Positions 20,282-30,661 are shown, numbered from the stretch's first letter. The stretch is DNA of 64,000 nucleotides from Ruegeria halocynthiae (GCF_900106805.1 NZ_FNNP01000005.1:1-64000); one strand, 5' to 3'. Notes: generated by a model not told the origin, from the letters alone. Program-made: numbers and translations.

Positions 20282-21319
20282 TTACGACAACCGAGATGCC
20301 GCCCAGCGCGCGGCATCGGCCACGGTCGGGTCGGGATCACCCGTCAATTCCTGTACCACCGGCAGCAACGCCAGTTCTGCCGCGTTCCCAATCGCATAAA
20401 GCACGTTCCGCACAAACCGATCCCGCCCGATCCGCTTGATCGGTGAGCCCGAAAACATTGCCCTGAAAGCGGTGTCATCCAACATCGCCAGCTCTGCCAG
20501 CGCAGGCGCCTTCAACTCCTCCCGCGCTGCATATCTAAGGTCGCTGGCAGCGACAGCAAACTTGTTCCACGGACAGGCTGCAAGACAATCATCGCAGCCA
20601 TAAATCCGGTTCCCCAATAGCGACCGCAATTCCTCAGCTACCGGGCCATTGTGCTCGATCGTCAGATACGAGATGCAGCGCCGCGCATCCAACTGATACG
20701 GCGCAGGGAAGGCGTCCGTTGGACACGCAGTCAAACAAGCCCGGCACGATCCACAATGATCTACCTCTGCGCCGTCAACCGGCAAATCCAGTGTCGTGAA
20801 AACAGACCCTAAAAAGGCCCAATTGCCCCAGTCTTGGCTGACCAGATTGGTATGCTTGCCTTGCCAACCCAAGCCCGCAGCCTGTCCTAGCGCCTTTTCA
20901 GGAACAGGCGCGGTATCGACAAACACCTTTACCTCACCACCACCTTCAGCAATCAACCACCGCGCCAACCGCTTCAGGCGCTTCTTGACCAGATCATGAT
21001 AATCCTTGTTCTGCGCATAAACCGAAATCGCACCCAACTGCGGGTGCTGCAAGATCTCTATCGGGTTATGCTCAGGCTTATAGCTTTCGGCCAACATGAT
21101 CACAGAACGTGCATCGGGCCACAACACAGACGGATCACCTCGCCAATGGCTTCGCTCGGCCATCCATCCCATCTGCCCGTGATACCCGGCTTGCAGAAAC
21201 GCGTCTAACCGCGCAGGCACTTGCGGCACATCCCACGGATGGCAAATCCGGCATGAAACAAATCCCTCAGATAGGGCCTGTTCGACCAATTTCGCCTTCA
21301 GATCTGATCCGCTCTTCAT
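20282..21319 (-). CDS. queG: epoxyqueuosine reductase
   Basis: Last step of queuosine synthesis in tRNA: reduces epoxyqueuosine using cobalamin and two [4Fe-4S] clusters. About 345 residues. Ferredoxin-type cysteines are [16 protein letters not shown] and [13 protein letters not shown], and the C-terminus has HEAT-like repeats ([13 protein letters not shown]). The ATG at 21319 is preferred to an upstream TTG. Confidence 0.95.
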   Translation of the reverse strand: MKSGSDLKAKLVEQALSEGFVSCRICHPWDVPQVPARLDAFLQAGYHGQMGWMAERSHWRGDPSVLWPDARSVIMLAESYKPEHNPIEILQHPQLGAISVYAQNKDYHDLVKKRLKRLARWLIAEGGGEVKVFVDTAPVPEKALGQAAGLGWQGKHTNLVSQDWGNWAFLGSVFTTLDLPVDGAEVDHCGSCRACLTACPTDAFPAPYQLDARRCISYLTIEHNGPVAEELRSLLGNRIYGCDDCLAACPWNKFAVAASDLRYAAREELKAPALAELAMLDDTAFRAMFSGSPIKRIGRDRFVRNVLYAIGNAAELALLPVVQELTGDPDPTVADAARWAASRLS

Positions 21320-21397
21320 CTGGCAATAAATACCTTCGGGGGTGAATTGGCCCAACGGGCCAAGAGGGGGCAGACAGCCCCCTTTACCAGCACCCTA

Positions 21398-22063
21398 TCA
21401 AAAATCCAGATCGGTGTAATGCGGCGGGGGGCGGAATCCCGGAACCTGATCTGCCAGAATCGACCGAAACGCTGGGCGGGACTTGATCTTCGCATACCAG
21501 TCCTTCACCGCCGGATTGCGGTTCCAATCCACATCCGAGATGTAATCCAGCGCAGACAGATGCGCTGCAGCCGCAAAATCCGCCAAGGTCATCTGATCCC
21601 CGGCCAGCCAGCGCCGATGGTCCAGCAGCCAGGCCATGTAGTCCAGATGATACTTGATTGCCCGAGCGCCTTCCTTGACGTTCTTACTGTCGGGATATCC
21701 CTGACCTGACATCTTCTTGTTCACACGCTCATAGAGCAGTTTCGCCGAGACCTCGTGATGAAACTTGTCGTCGAACCATCCCACGAGGCGCCTGACTTCG
21801 TACCGCGCCTCTGGTTTCCTTGGCATCAAGGACGGCTCGGGTCGGGTTTCTTCAATGTATTCGCAGATCGCCGCGCTTTCAGCCATGATCTGGCCATCCA
21901 GCCGCAAAACAGGCACCTTGCCGGCCGGGTTGCGACGCAGAAAATCCGGGTCCTGTTCCCAGTATCGTTCCTCGACCAATTCAACTTCGATCTTCTTTTC
22001 GGCCAGAGACAGCCGAACCTTGCGGCAGTAGGGTGAGAGGGGAACGTGAAACAGACGCGCCAT
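21398..22063 (-). CDS. glutathione S-transferase family protein
   Basis: 221-residue GST: thioredoxin-like N-terminal domain with PLSPYCRKVRLSLAEKKIEVELVEE, the cis-Pro and glutathione site GKVPVLRLDGQIMAESAAICEYIEE, and a helical C-terminal domain ending with the N-capping region MTLADFAAAAHLSALDYI. The start at 22063 (MARLFHV) matches family N-termini; the longer frame is unlikely. Substrate not predictable; stringent-starvation-type roles are possible. Confidence 0.9.
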   Translation of the reverse strand: MARLFHVPLSPYCRKVRLSLAEKKIEVELVEERYWEQDPDFLRRNPAGKVPVLRLDGQIMAESAAICEYIEETRPEPSLMPRKPEARYEVRRLVGWFDDKFHHEVSAKLLYERVNKKMSGQGYPDSKNVKEGARAIKYHLDYMAWLLDHRRWLAGDQMTLADFAAAAHLSALDYISDVDWNRNPAVKDWYAKIKSRPAFRSILADQVPGFRPPPHYTDLDF

Positions 22064-22121
22064 GGACTTCCAATCGAACCAGAGAATACTCTTCAGCTTT
22101 AGCCTCTGAGAGGCTTGGATT

Positions 22122-22862
22122 TCAATCCTCGAAACAGTCAGCGCGTCCATCTGCGCGGATGGTGGCCGCCCCGTCCAGGATCGAGGCCGCTCGGCGACGC
22201 GTTCGAACCGATGGATCAGTAACCGACCGGTTGCGCGGGGCAGGCAGAATCGCCGCAAGCCGCGCCGCCTGAACCGGAGACATCTTTGCCGCGTTCACCC
22301 CATAGAATTTCTGCGCAGCCGCCTCGACACCAAAAACGCCCGATCCGGTTTCAGCCACGTTCAGATAAACCTCGAGAATGCGCTGCTTGCTCCAGACGAT
22401 TTCGACAACTGGTGTCATCGTGGTCTCAAGCGCCTTGCGTACCCAACTGCGGCCCTGCCATAGAAAGACGTTCTTCACCACCTGTTGAGTGATGGTCGAG
22501 GCCCCCCGGTTCCCACCATCTTCCAGCGCATCCCGAATAGCTTCGACATCAAATCCCCAATGCAAGCAGAAATTGGCATCCTCGGCTGCAACGGCCGAGC
22601 GCGCCATAACGGGTGCAATATCTTCGATCGGAACCCATTCGCGTTCGACCCGCCCTATCCGCCGCCATTCAGACCAAATCGTATGCGTGATCGGAGGGTT
22701 CACGATCGAGTAAAGCAGGACCAGCACCAGAAAGGCCGCCGCAACCCCAAGAATGCCAAGCACCGCCCATCGCCGAATCCGGGCGATGAGACTTTTTGAT
22801 TTCTTCGATCTGGTCGCCTTATTTTTCTTACCGCGCGGTTTGCGCGCTGCTTTCTTTGCCAT
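22122..22862 (-). CDS. mtgA: monofunctional biosynthetic peptidoglycan transglycosylase
   Basis: GT51 glycosyltransferase that polymerises lipid II into glycan strands at the periplasmic face. 246 residues: a very basic N-terminus (AKKAARKPRGKKNK), one membrane helix (WAVLGILGVAAAFLVLVLLY), then GT51 motifs AAEDANFCLHWGFD, GGNRGASTITQQVVKNVFLW, ILEVYLNVAETGSGVFGVEAAA and YGVNAAKMSPVQAARLAAILPAP. No transpeptidase domain, hence MtgA. Confidence 0.95.
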   Translation of the reverse strand: MAKKAARKPRGKKNKATRSKKSKSLIARIRRWAVLGILGVAAAFLVLVLLYSIVNPPITHTIWSEWRRIGRVEREWVPIEDIAPVMARSAVAAEDANFCLHWGFDVEAIRDALEDGGNRGASTITQQVVKNVFLWQGRSWVRKALETTMTPVVEIVWSKQRILEVYLNVAETGSGVFGVEAAAQKFYGVNAAKMSPVQAARLAAILPAPRNRSVTDPSVRTRRRAASILDGAATIRADGRADCFED

Positions 22863-22900
22863 GCCTTGCTATACGATGAGCAGGTCACATTTGAAACGGA

Positions 22901-23839
22901 TTATTTCGCCAGTATCTGGCCGTCACGCGGACGAACAACCGGGCGCGCCGTTCTAACCGCAGCAGCACCGCGCACCTTCAGCTCGGGGAACAGGGCGAGC
23001 ACTTCCGCCTGCGTCCGATGCTCGGCCTGCGTCAGCGCATGACCCGGATAATAGCTTTCGCTTTTGGCACCGTTGGCGATCACAATCTCATGCCGCCGGA
23101 ACAGGAGGTGGATATACTCAACCTCTCCTCCCTCGACGCGCGTCACTGACTCTCCGTTCACAAGGCAATGCGCCGCAATCAACACTTCTTCATGGCCAAA
23201 CAGGTAGGGCGCGCGCCAATCATCAATCAGCATTCGATGCTGCGGCGAAACAAGTAAAGGCTGCGTAAGTCCAAACACACCGGCCTCGAACCGGATCGGA
23301 GCAAGCTTCCCTTCTGCTGCTACGGTGGTCCGGCCGACCCAAATCACCGGTTTCGCGCCGCTATCCGCCGTTGTAACAAGATCACCGGGGGTCAGATCCT
23401 CGACCCGGCGCGGCCCGTCCGGAGTGTCAATCAGCGTACCGGGCGTAAAACAAGGCGGACCAAGGTCAGCCGGGACATCCAGCGGACCTTGGGTGTTCAC
23501 AAATGTCGTTGATACCAGTGTGCCTTCCTGCAGAACCTGCCCGTCGGTCGGGGTAAACACCCGGGTGACGCCATCGGAAAGATAGAAGGTGATACCCTCA
23601 TAGGTCACATTGCCAACGCCGGGAACATTGATTGTTACCGTATCTCCCGGCCATGAACTCGCTACTGTTTGCCCATCAACCGTATCACCGCCGAAATCCT
23701 CGATCTCACCGTTGTCGTCCTGATCAACCAGATCAAACCTATCAATGGTTATCGAAGTCCCCGAAGGCGGCGGATTAGCCGGGTCGAAGGAATAGAACTG
23801 GTCTGTATAGGTCGTGGGCACATCAAAACTCCACTTCAC
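22901..23839 (-). CDS. Hint-domain (self-splicing type) secreted-like protein
   Basis: 312 residues. The C-terminal half is a Hint (hedgehog/intein-like) module starting at PPCFTPGTLIDTPDGPRRVEDL, with LTPGDLVTTADSGAKPVIWVGR and SPQHRMLIDDWRAPYLFG; the Hint cysteine and the HxxH-type histidine block are present. The N-terminal 130 residues are acidic, beta-rich and without a signal peptide (VPTTYTDQFYSFDPANPPP), as in Roseobacter type I-exported proteins. The frame has an immediate upstream stop, so translation must start at GTG 23839 or later. Function unproven; autoproteolysis is inferred from the fold. Confidence 0.85.
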   Translation of the reverse strand: MKWSFDVPTTYTDQFYSFDPANPPPSGTSITIDRFDLVDQDDNGEIEDFGGDTVDGQTVASSWPGDTVTINVPGVGNVTYEGITFYLSDGVTRVFTPTDGQVLQEGTLVSTTFVNTQGPLDVPADLGPPCFTPGTLIDTPDGPRRVEDLTPGDLVTTADSGAKPVIWVGRTTVAAEGKLAPIRFEAGVFGLTQPLLVSPQHRMLIDDWRAPYLFGHEEVLIAAHCLVNGESVTRVEGGEVEYIHLLFRRHEIVIANGAKSESYYPGHALTQAEHRTQAEVLALFPELKVRGAAAVRTARPVVRPRDGQILAK

Positions 23840-23942
23840 TCACATCACTGGGACAGCATCATGCCTGAATTTCCCAAACAAACTATCACCAAAACTAGGC
23901 GTTTGAGGCAGGATTGCGCAAGGACAGGAAACAATAAGCTCA

Positions 23943-23982
23943 GACAAAAGAAAAGCCGGCGTGTTGGAAACAACACGCCGGC
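23943..23982 (-). terminator. rho-independent terminator of the glutamate synthase operon
   Basis: A perfect 12-base stem GCCGGCGTGTTG/CAACACGCCGGC (23955-23966 and 23971-23982) with a four-base loop, followed on the minus strand by CTTTTCTTTTG. It lies 26 bases beyond the gltB stop. Confidence 0.93.
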
Positions 23983-24007
23983 CTGACGATTTTCTTTGTT
24001 TCAGACC

Positions 24008-27000
24008 CTATTCGGCAGGCACTGCCGCTGCTTCGGTTGTCAACGGATGGCTGAGCTTGTTCAGCATCTCCTTGGGGCAGATTTGCAGGAAATGGGCTTT
24101 TTCCACATCCCAATGCTGCAGGATATCCACCGCCTTGCGGCTGTTGGTCTCCTCGACATGGCGCTGGATCAGAGCTTTCAGTTGACTTTCCCAATGGCCC
24201 ACCGTCACCGGACAGGTGACCAGTGTTTCCTTATTCATCAACTGCTCGGCCTTACCTTCAGGGTCATACAGATAGGCCATGCCGCCGGTCATGCCCGCAC
24301 CAAAGTTGGCACCAATATCACCCAGAATCACCGCGACACCGCCGGTCATGTACTCACACCCGTTCGATCCGCAGCCTTCGATAACCACGCTGGCACCCGA
24401 GTTGCGCACGGCGAACCGTTCACCGGCACGGCCTGCGGCAAACAGGTGGCCATCGGTGGCGCCGTACAGAACGGTGTTGCCGATGATTGTATTGTCATCC
24501 GCCTTCAGCGGGCTGACCTGCGGCGGTCGCACGACGATCATCCCGCCTGACAGACCTTTGCCAACATAGTCATTGGCATCGCCCGACACTTCCAGCTTGA
24601 GCCCCGGAGCAGCAAAGGCCCCCAGCGACTGACCGGCAGAGCCCTGCAATTTCACATGCAGATGGTCATCCTGGAAGGTGTTCCGCATCCCGAAATTCTG
24701 CACGATATGGCTCGAGACCCGGGTGCCCACGGTCCGATGCGTGTTCTGGATTGCATAAGACAGCTGCATCTTCTCGCCATCCTTTAAGAACCTTGCAGCA
24801 TCGCGCACGATTTCCGCATCCAGCGTATCCGGCACCGAATTGCGATCCTTGTCGCGGTTGTAAACGATGTCATGTGCACCATCGACGGTAATCAGCAGCG
24901 GGTTGAGGTCCAGATCATCCAGATGCGCAGAACCCCGACTGACTTGAGCCAGCAAGTCCGCTCGACCGATGATCTCATCCACAGAACGCGCACCAAGGCT
25001 GGCCAGCAACTCACGTACTTCCTGCGCGTAGAAGGTGATCAGGTTCACCACCTTGTCGGCGCTGCCGGTGAATTTGGCGCGCAAATCTTCGTCCTGCGTG
25101 CAGACACCAACCGGGCAGGTGTTCGACTGGCATTGACGCACCATGATACAGCCCATCGCGATCAGTGCGGCGGTGCCGATGCCGTATTCCTCGGCCCCCA
25201 TCATCGCGGCCATGACGATATCGCGACCGGTGCGCAGTCCACCATCGGTGCGCAAGGTCACGCGATCCCTCAGGTTGTTCATTGCCAGAACCTGATGCGC
25301 CTCGGTCAGGCCCATCTCCCACGGCAGTCCGGCGTACTTGATGCTGGTCGCGGGCGAAGCGCCCGTACCGCCATTATGGCCCGAAATCAGGATCACGTCC
25401 GCCTTGGCCTTGGCCACACCGGCAGCAATCGTACCCACGCCCGAGGACGCCACCAGCTTCACCGTCACCTTGCAGCGCGGGTTGATCTGTTTCAGGTCAT
25501 AGATCAGCTGTGCCAGATCCTCGATCGAGTAGATATCGTGATGCGGCGGCGGCGAGATCAGCGTCACGCCTTTGGTCGAGTGCCGCAGACGCGCGATCAG
25601 ATCGGTCACCTTCATGCCCGGCAACTGACCACCCTCACCGGGTTTCGCTCCCTGTGCGACTTTGATCTCAAGCTCTTCGCACTGGTTCAGATACTCGGCA
25701 GTCACACCGAACCGCCCCGAGGCCACCTGCTTGATCTTGGCCGATGGGTTGTCGCCATTGGGTTCCGGCACGAAATGCGCCGGGTCTTCGCCGCCTTCGC
25801 CGCTGTCGGATTTCGCGCCGATGCGGTTCATCGCCACGTTCAGTGTTTTATGCGCTTCGGGGCTTAGCGCCCCAAGCGACATGCCCGGGGTCACAAACCG
25901 TTTGCGGATCGAGGTGATCGATTCGACTTCTTCAATCGGGATCGGATTGCCCAGAGGCTTGAAGTCCATCAGGTCACGAAGGTGGATCGGTGGGTTCGAC
26001 TGCATCTTGGCCGAATACTGCTTCCACAGCTCGTATGAGGCTCTGTTACAGGCCATTTGCATCATGTGCATCGAGGTCGCTTCCCACGCGTGGGTCTCAC
26101 CCGACCTACGGGATTTGTAAAACCCACCGATAGGCAGCACGTCCAGACCACTATCCCAACCTTTGGCGTGAATCTCTTCAGCCTTTGACTGAATGCCGGT
26201 GACACCGATGCCTGAAATCCGGCTGGTCATACCTGGGAAATACTCAGCAACCATGGCGCGGCTGAGGCCAACAGCCTCAAAGTTCAGCCCGCCACGATAG
26301 GATGAGATCACTGATATCCCCATCTTGGCCATGATCTTCAGCAAGCCTTGGTCGATCGCTTCGCGATAGCGCGCGACATTCTCGGTCAGGGTTCCGTCCA
26401 GCAATCCGCGATCAATGCGGTCCGCCAGCGAATCTTCGGCCAGATAGGCGTTCACAACGGTCGCACCACACCCGATCAGAACCGCAAAGTAATGCGGATC
26501 CATACACTCAGCCGAACGGACATTCAGCGAGCAGAAGGTACGTAGCCCCTGACGCGTCAGATGCGAATGTACTGCGCTGGTTGCCAAGATCATCGGCATC
26601 GCCACCCGACCCTGACCTGAGTTCATGTCGGACAGGACCAAATGCCCGGCCCCTGAGCGTACGGCCTCCTCTGCTTCGGCTCTGATACGGGCCAAAGCGA
26701 TCCCCAATGCGCCCACACCGGGTTCAAAACAACAATCGATCTCGGCCTGAGGCGCATTGAAGCTGTTGACCAATATATCCCACTGGGCATTGCCGACAAA
26801 CGGGCTGTCCATAACGATAATTTCAGTCTGACTGCTATCCTCGTCCAGAACGTTCTTGAGGTTCCCGAACCGGGTTTTCAAAGACATCACACGATATTCG
26901 CGCAAGCTGTCGATCGGAGGGTTGGTCACCTGACTGAAGTTCTGCCGGAAGAAATGGCTGAGCGGGCGGTATTGTGTGGATAGAACGGCCGAGGGTGTGT

Positions 27001-28540
27001 CATCCCCCATTGAGGCCAGCGCCTCTTTTCCGTCTTCCGCCATTGGCGCCAGGATCTGTTCCAGATCTTCGACCGAATACCCCGCCGCAATCTGCCGCTT
27101 GCGCAGTTCCTCACCCGAGAATTTTGGCACTTCGGTCACACCCGCGAACGTTGTGTCCAGATCATTGATCTTGCCGACCCACTCACCAAAGGGCAGCGCC
27201 CGCGCCAATTTGTTCTTGATCTGCTTGTCGCGGAACAGTTTGCCTTTTTTCATATCGACTGCCAGCATCTGGCCAGGCCCCAGAGCGCCCTTTTCGGTCA
27301 CGCTGGCCTCATCAATCGGAACCATCCCGGCCTCAGAGCCCGCGATGACCAGACCATCGCCCGTCACGACATAGCGCATCGGGCGCAAACCGTTGCGGTC
27401 AAGACCGGCACAGACCCAGCGACCATCGGTCATTGCCAGCGCGGCAGGACCGTCCCACGGCTCCATCACTGAGTTGCAATAGGAATACATGTCGCGCCAC
27501 GCCTGCGGCAGTTCGACTGCCTGCTTGGACCAGCTTTCCGGAACCAGCATGGTTTTTGCCATCGGCGCCGACCGGCCCGCGCGCACCAGAACCTCAAATA
27601 CCGAGTCTAATGCGGCAGAATCTGACGAACCGCCTGCGATGATCGGTTTGATATCCTCGGCATAATCGCCAAAGGTGCCACTGGCCATGCGGATCTCATG
27701 GCTTTTCATCCAATTCACGTTACCTTTCAGCGTGTTGATCTCACCATTATGGGCCAACATGCGGAACGGCTGCGCCAGCCACCATTGCGGGAAGGTGTTG
27801 GTGGAATACCTCTGGTGATAGATCGCAAAGGCGGATTCGAACCTTTCGTCCATCAGGTCGGGATAGAACACCGCCACCTGCTCGGCCAGCATCATGCCCT
27901 TGTAGATGATCGAGCGGCAGGACAGCGACGCCAGATACAACCCCGAGATCCCGGCAGCAGCGGCGGCTTTTTCAATGCGACGACGGATGACGTAAAGCTC
28001 GCGCTCGAAGGTTTCCTCATCCACACCCTTAGAGTTCGAAATCAAGATTTGCTCGATCTCGGGCCGGGTCGCGTTTGCTTTGTCGCCCAGACATGTCACA
28101 TCCACGGGAACATGGCGCCAGCCATAGATATAGTAGCCCATGCGCAGGACTTCGGTTTCCACGATGGTCCGGCAACTTTCCTGTGCGCCGAAATCGGTAC
28201 GGGGCAGGAACACCTGACCAACCGCAATCAGCTCGCCCATATTGGGCTCGTGCCCGGTGCGGCGTATCTGGTCATAGAAAAATGGCACCGGAATCTGGAC
28301 GTGTATGCCCGCACCATCACCGGTCTTGCCATCGGCATCCACAGCGCCGCGGTGCCAGATCGCCTTAAGCGCATCAATCCCCGCGTCCACGACTTTGCGG
28401 CTTTTCTTACCATCGACAGAAACAACCAACCCCACGCCGCAGGAAGAATGCTCTTCGTCCTCTGAATAGAGACCGTTTTCAGCCATCCACTGACGTTTGG
28501 TTTCCTCGGCCCTCACCCAATCGGCGTTATATTTGGTCAT
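24008..28540 (-). CDS. gltB: glutamate synthase large subunit
   Basis: NADPH-dependent glutamate synthase alpha subunit, 1510 residues, full length. A 33-residue propeptide precedes the catalytic Cys34 in HSSCGVGLVVSVDGK of the class II glutaminase domain. The FMN/2-oxoglutarate domain has GEGGEDPAHF and SGHNGGTGASPATSIKYAGLPWE. The 3Fe-4S cysteines are CIMVRQCQSNTCPVGVC, and the GXGXG beta-helix domain closes the protein. Its start overlaps the GFA-protein stop by four bases (ATGA). It works with GltD encoded two genes upstream. Confidence 0.98.
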   Translation of the reverse strand: MTKYNADWVRAEETKRQWMAENGLYSEDEEHSSCGVGLVVSVDGKKSRKVVDAGIDALKAIWHRGAVDADGKTGDGAGIHVQIPVPFFYDQIRRTGHEPNMGELIAVGQVFLPRTDFGAQESCRTIVETEVLRMGYYIYGWRHVPVDVTCLGDKANATRPEIEQILISNSKGVDEETFERELYVIRRRIEKAAAAAGISGLYLASLSCRSIIYKGMMLAEQVAVFYPDLMDERFESAFAIYHQRYSTNTFPQWWLAQPFRMLAHNGEINTLKGNVNWMKSHEIRMASGTFGDYAEDIKPIIAGGSSDSAALDSVFEVLVRAGRSAPMAKTMLVPESWSKQAVELPQAWRDMYSYCNSVMEPWDGPAALAMTDGRWVCAGLDRNGLRPMRYVVTGDGLVIAGSEAGMVPIDEASVTEKGALGPGQMLAVDMKKGKLFRDKQIKNKLARALPFGEWVGKINDLDTTFAGVTEVPKFSGEELRKRQIAAGYSVEDLEQILAPMAEDGKEALASMGDDTPSAVLSTQYRPLSHFFRQNFSQVTNPPIDSLREYRVMSLKTRFGNLKNVLDEDSSQTEIIVMDSPFVGNAQWDILVNSFNAPQAEIDCCFEPGVGALGIALARIRAEAEEAVRSGAGHLVLSDMNSGQGRVAMPMILATSAVHSHLTRQGLRTFCSLNVRSAECMDPHYFAVLIGCGATVVNAYLAEDSLADRIDRGLLDGTLTENVARYREAIDQGLLKIMAKMGISVISSYRGGLNFEAVGLSRAMVAEYFPGMTSRISGIGVTGIQSKAEEIHAKGWDSGLDVLPIGGFYKSRRSGETHAWEATSMHMMQMACNRASYELWKQYSAKMQSNPPIHLRDLMDFKPLGNPIPIEEVESITSIRKRFVTPGMSLGALSPEAHKTLNVAMNRIGAKSDSGEGGEDPAHFVPEPNGDNPSAKIKQVASGRFGVTAEYLNQCEELEIKVAQGAKPGEGGQLPGMKVTDLIARLRHSTKGVTLISPPPHHDIYSIEDLAQLIYDLKQINPRCKVTVKLVASSGVGTIAAGVAKAKADVILISGHNGGTGASPATSIKYAGLPWEMGLTEAHQVLAMNNLRDRVTLRTDGGLRTGRDIVMAAMMGAEEYGIGTAALIAMGCIMVRQCQSNTCPVGVCTQDEDLRAKFTGSADKVVNLITFYAQEVRELLASLGARSVDEIIGRADLLAQVSRGSAHLDDLDLNPLLITVDGAHDIVYNRDKDRNSVPDTLDAEIVRDAARFLKDGEKMQLSYAIQNTHRTVGTRVSSHIVQNFGMRNTFQDDHLHVKLQGSAGQSLGAFAAPGLKLEVSGDANDYVGKGLSGGMIVVRPPQVSPLKADDNTIIGNTVLYGATDGHLFAAGRAGERFAVRNSGASVVIEGCGSNGCEYMTGGVAVILGDIGANFGAGMTGGMAYLYDPEGKAEQLMNKETLVTCPVTVGHWESQLKALIQRHVEETNSRKAVDILQHWDVEKAHFLQICPKEMLNKLSHPLTTEAAAVPAE

Positions 28541-28971
28541 TGGTTTTCTCCTTCTTCGGGCAAGGCGTACATTGCTTCGACTTGTGCCTTGGTCATCTGC
28601 CTACGCTCGCCTGCGAACGCATAGCCCTCAGGCTTCTTGTCGATATAGAGTTCAAGTTTCAGAGCGTGACCTGTGTCTTCAAACAGGCCCGCCGCCATCT
28701 GTGTCTGGCCGTGCATCTCGCCCGGCAGCGTGATGCGATACCACAGAGCCGAGCCGCAATCGGCACAGAAAGCGCGTTCGGCCCAGTCGGATGAGGTGAA
28801 GATTTTCACCGGCCCCAGTGCGGCATATCCGGGCTCGGCCTGAAATGTCACCAACATCGAACTGGTCCAGCGGCGGCATTGATCACAATGACATGCGCCC
28901 AGCGCATCCTGTGCCGGAGTAGCGGTTATCGTAACCGCACCACACATGCATTGACCTTGCAATTCGGGCAT
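28537..28971 (-). CDS. GFA-family (glutathione-dependent formaldehyde-activating type) protein
   Basis: 144-residue zinc-binding protein with the Mss4-like pattern GQCMCGAVTITATP, LGACHCDQCRRWTSSM and RAFCADCGSALWYRI, the paired cysteines that bind zinc. Start at 28971 has AGGAGGTTCAGG directly upstream. It is wedged between gltD (28-base gap) and gltB (ATGA overlap), so it must be co-transcribed with glutamate synthase. The family name is historical; formaldehyde activation is not established for most members. Confidence 0.9.
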   Translation of the reverse strand: MPELQGQCMCGAVTITATPAQDALGACHCDQCRRWTSSMLVTFQAEPGYAALGPVKIFTSSDWAERAFCADCGSALWYRITLPGEMHGQTQMAAGLFEDTGHALKLELYIDKKPEGYAFAGERRQMTKAQVEAMYALPEEGENQ

Positions 28972-28999
28972 CCTGAACCTCCTGTTGCTGGGTGGCCTG

Positions 29000-30433
29000 T
29001 TATTCGGCTGCAACCGCAGCCTTGGCGTTGAAACGAGTGATGATGGCATCGGCACAATCACGCCCGTCCCGGATCGCCCACACGACCAATGACGCACCGC
29101 GCACGATGTCCCCGATTGCATAAACGCCATCCATTTCAGTCTCACCGGTCTCAAAGGCGGCCTTGACGGTGCCCCAGCGGGTCACCGGCAGGTCGGACTG
29201 GCCGAACAGTGTGGGCAGATCTTCAGGCTCAAAGCCCAGTGCCTTGATCACCAGATCGGCCTCTTCCACGTAATCTGCGTCTTCGATCACCTCGGGTGCC
29301 TGGCGGCCTGTGGCATCGGGCGGCCCTAGGCGCATCTTCTGCACCATAACTCCGGATACTTTGTCAGCACCGGTGAACCCTTTGGGCGCGCTGAGCCATT
29401 CGAAAATAACGCCCTCTTCCTCGGCGTTCTGGGTTTCGCGCTGCGAACCCGGCATGTTTGCCCGGTCGCGGCGGTACAGGCATTTGACCGAGGTTGCCCC
29501 CTGACGGATTGAGGTGCGCACGCAGTCCATCGCCGTATCACCACCGCCAATCACCACCACCTTCTTGCCGGCGGCATTGAGGCGGCCATTGTCAAAATCC
29601 TCAACAACATCCCCAAAGCTCTTGCGGTTCGAGGCAGTCAGGAAGTCGATCGCCTTTTCGATACCGTCCAGTCCGCTGCCCGGCATCAACAGATCACGCG
29701 ACTTGTAGACCCCTGTCGCAATGATCACGGCATCATGCTTGGCGCGAATTTCATCGAACTTTGCGGCGTCCACATCACAATTCAGCACAAATTCAACGCC
29801 ACCATCAGCCAGCAGGTCGTTGCGGCGCTGCACGATGTCCTTTTCCAGCTTGAAGCCCGGAATGCCATACATCAGCAAACCACCGGCGCGATCGTGGCGG
29901 TCATAAACCGTGACCTGAATACCGGCCTGCCGCATCATGTCGGCAGCAGCCAGACCACCCGGACCTCCGCCAATGATACCAACGCTTTCGCTGCGCTCTG
30001 ATGCGGGCGCTGGCGGCTTTACCCAGCCTTTGTCCCAAGCAGTATCGGTGATGTACTTCTCGATCGTGCCGATGGTCACCGTCCCGTGGCCCGATTGTTC
30101 AATCACGCAGTTGCCTTCGCACAGACGATCCTGCGGGCAAATCCGGCCACAAATTTCAGGGAAGGTATTGGTCGCCTGGCTGGTCTCGTAGGCCTCTTCC
30201 AGCCGTCCGGTTGCGGTCAGGTGCAACCAATCGGGAATATTGTTGTGCAAAGGACAATGCGACTGGCAATACGGTACGCCGCACTGACTACAGCGGCTTG
30301 CCTGCTCGGCTGCTTTTTCAGCTGCGAACTCAGCATAGATTTCATCAAAGTCTTCTTTGCGGTCATGTGCGGCACGCTTATCAGGCATGACGCGATCGAT
30401 CTGTACAAATTTCAGCATCGGTTGCTTGGCCAC
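29000..30433 (-). CDS. gltD: glutamate synthase small subunit
   Basis: FAD/NADPH-binding beta subunit that feeds electrons to GltB; 477 residues. The N-terminal [4Fe-4S] motifs are CSQCGVPYCQSHCPLHN and CGRICPQDRLCEGNC. Two Rossmann folds follow: VGIIGGGPGGLAAADMMRQAG for FAD and VVVIGGGDTAMDCVRTSIRQG for NADPH. First gene of the gltD-GFA-gltB operon, with 228 bases of promoter region shared with the divergent uppP. Confidence 0.97.
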   Translation of the reverse strand: MAKQPMLKFVQIDRVMPDKRAAHDRKEDFDEIYAEFAAEKAAEQASRCSQCGVPYCQSHCPLHNNIPDWLHLTATGRLEEAYETSQATNTFPEICGRICPQDRLCEGNCVIEQSGHGTVTIGTIEKYITDTAWDKGWVKPPAPASERSESVGIIGGGPGGLAAADMMRQAGIQVTVYDRHDRAGGLLMYGIPGFKLEKDIVQRRNDLLADGGVEFVLNCDVDAAKFDEIRAKHDAVIIATGVYKSRDLLMPGSGLDGIEKAIDFLTASNRKSFGDVVEDFDNGRLNAAGKKVVVIGGGDTAMDCVRTSIRQGATSVKCLYRRDRANMPGSQRETQNAEEEGVIFEWLSAPKGFTGADKVSGVMVQKMRLGPPDATGRQAPEVIEDADYVEEADLVIKALGFEPEDLPTLFGQSDLPVTRWGTVKAAFETGETEMDGVYAIGDIVRGASLVVWAIRDGRDCADAIITRFNAKAAVAAE

Positions 30434-30661
30434 GGGTCAGACTCCATGAATTGGCTTGCTCGGGTCTCTTTAAGAGATGTCATGCAGGATGAAAAGTCAA
30501 CTACGCTGACCTATTTTAGAATAAATTGGCTGCCTGAGAGGTTATTGGCGAATTTCTTCTGATATTTAGTTCCGATTCGGACCTATCTGCGCACTTCCCT
30601 TTCCTGCGACGCGCTTATACCCATTGATAATAATAAAACGACCATAACACTGGCAGAGCAG

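Noticed and set aside
24872..25867. 331-codon plus-strand frame within gltB
   Set aside because: Antisense shadow of gltB with no start signal or family resemblance.
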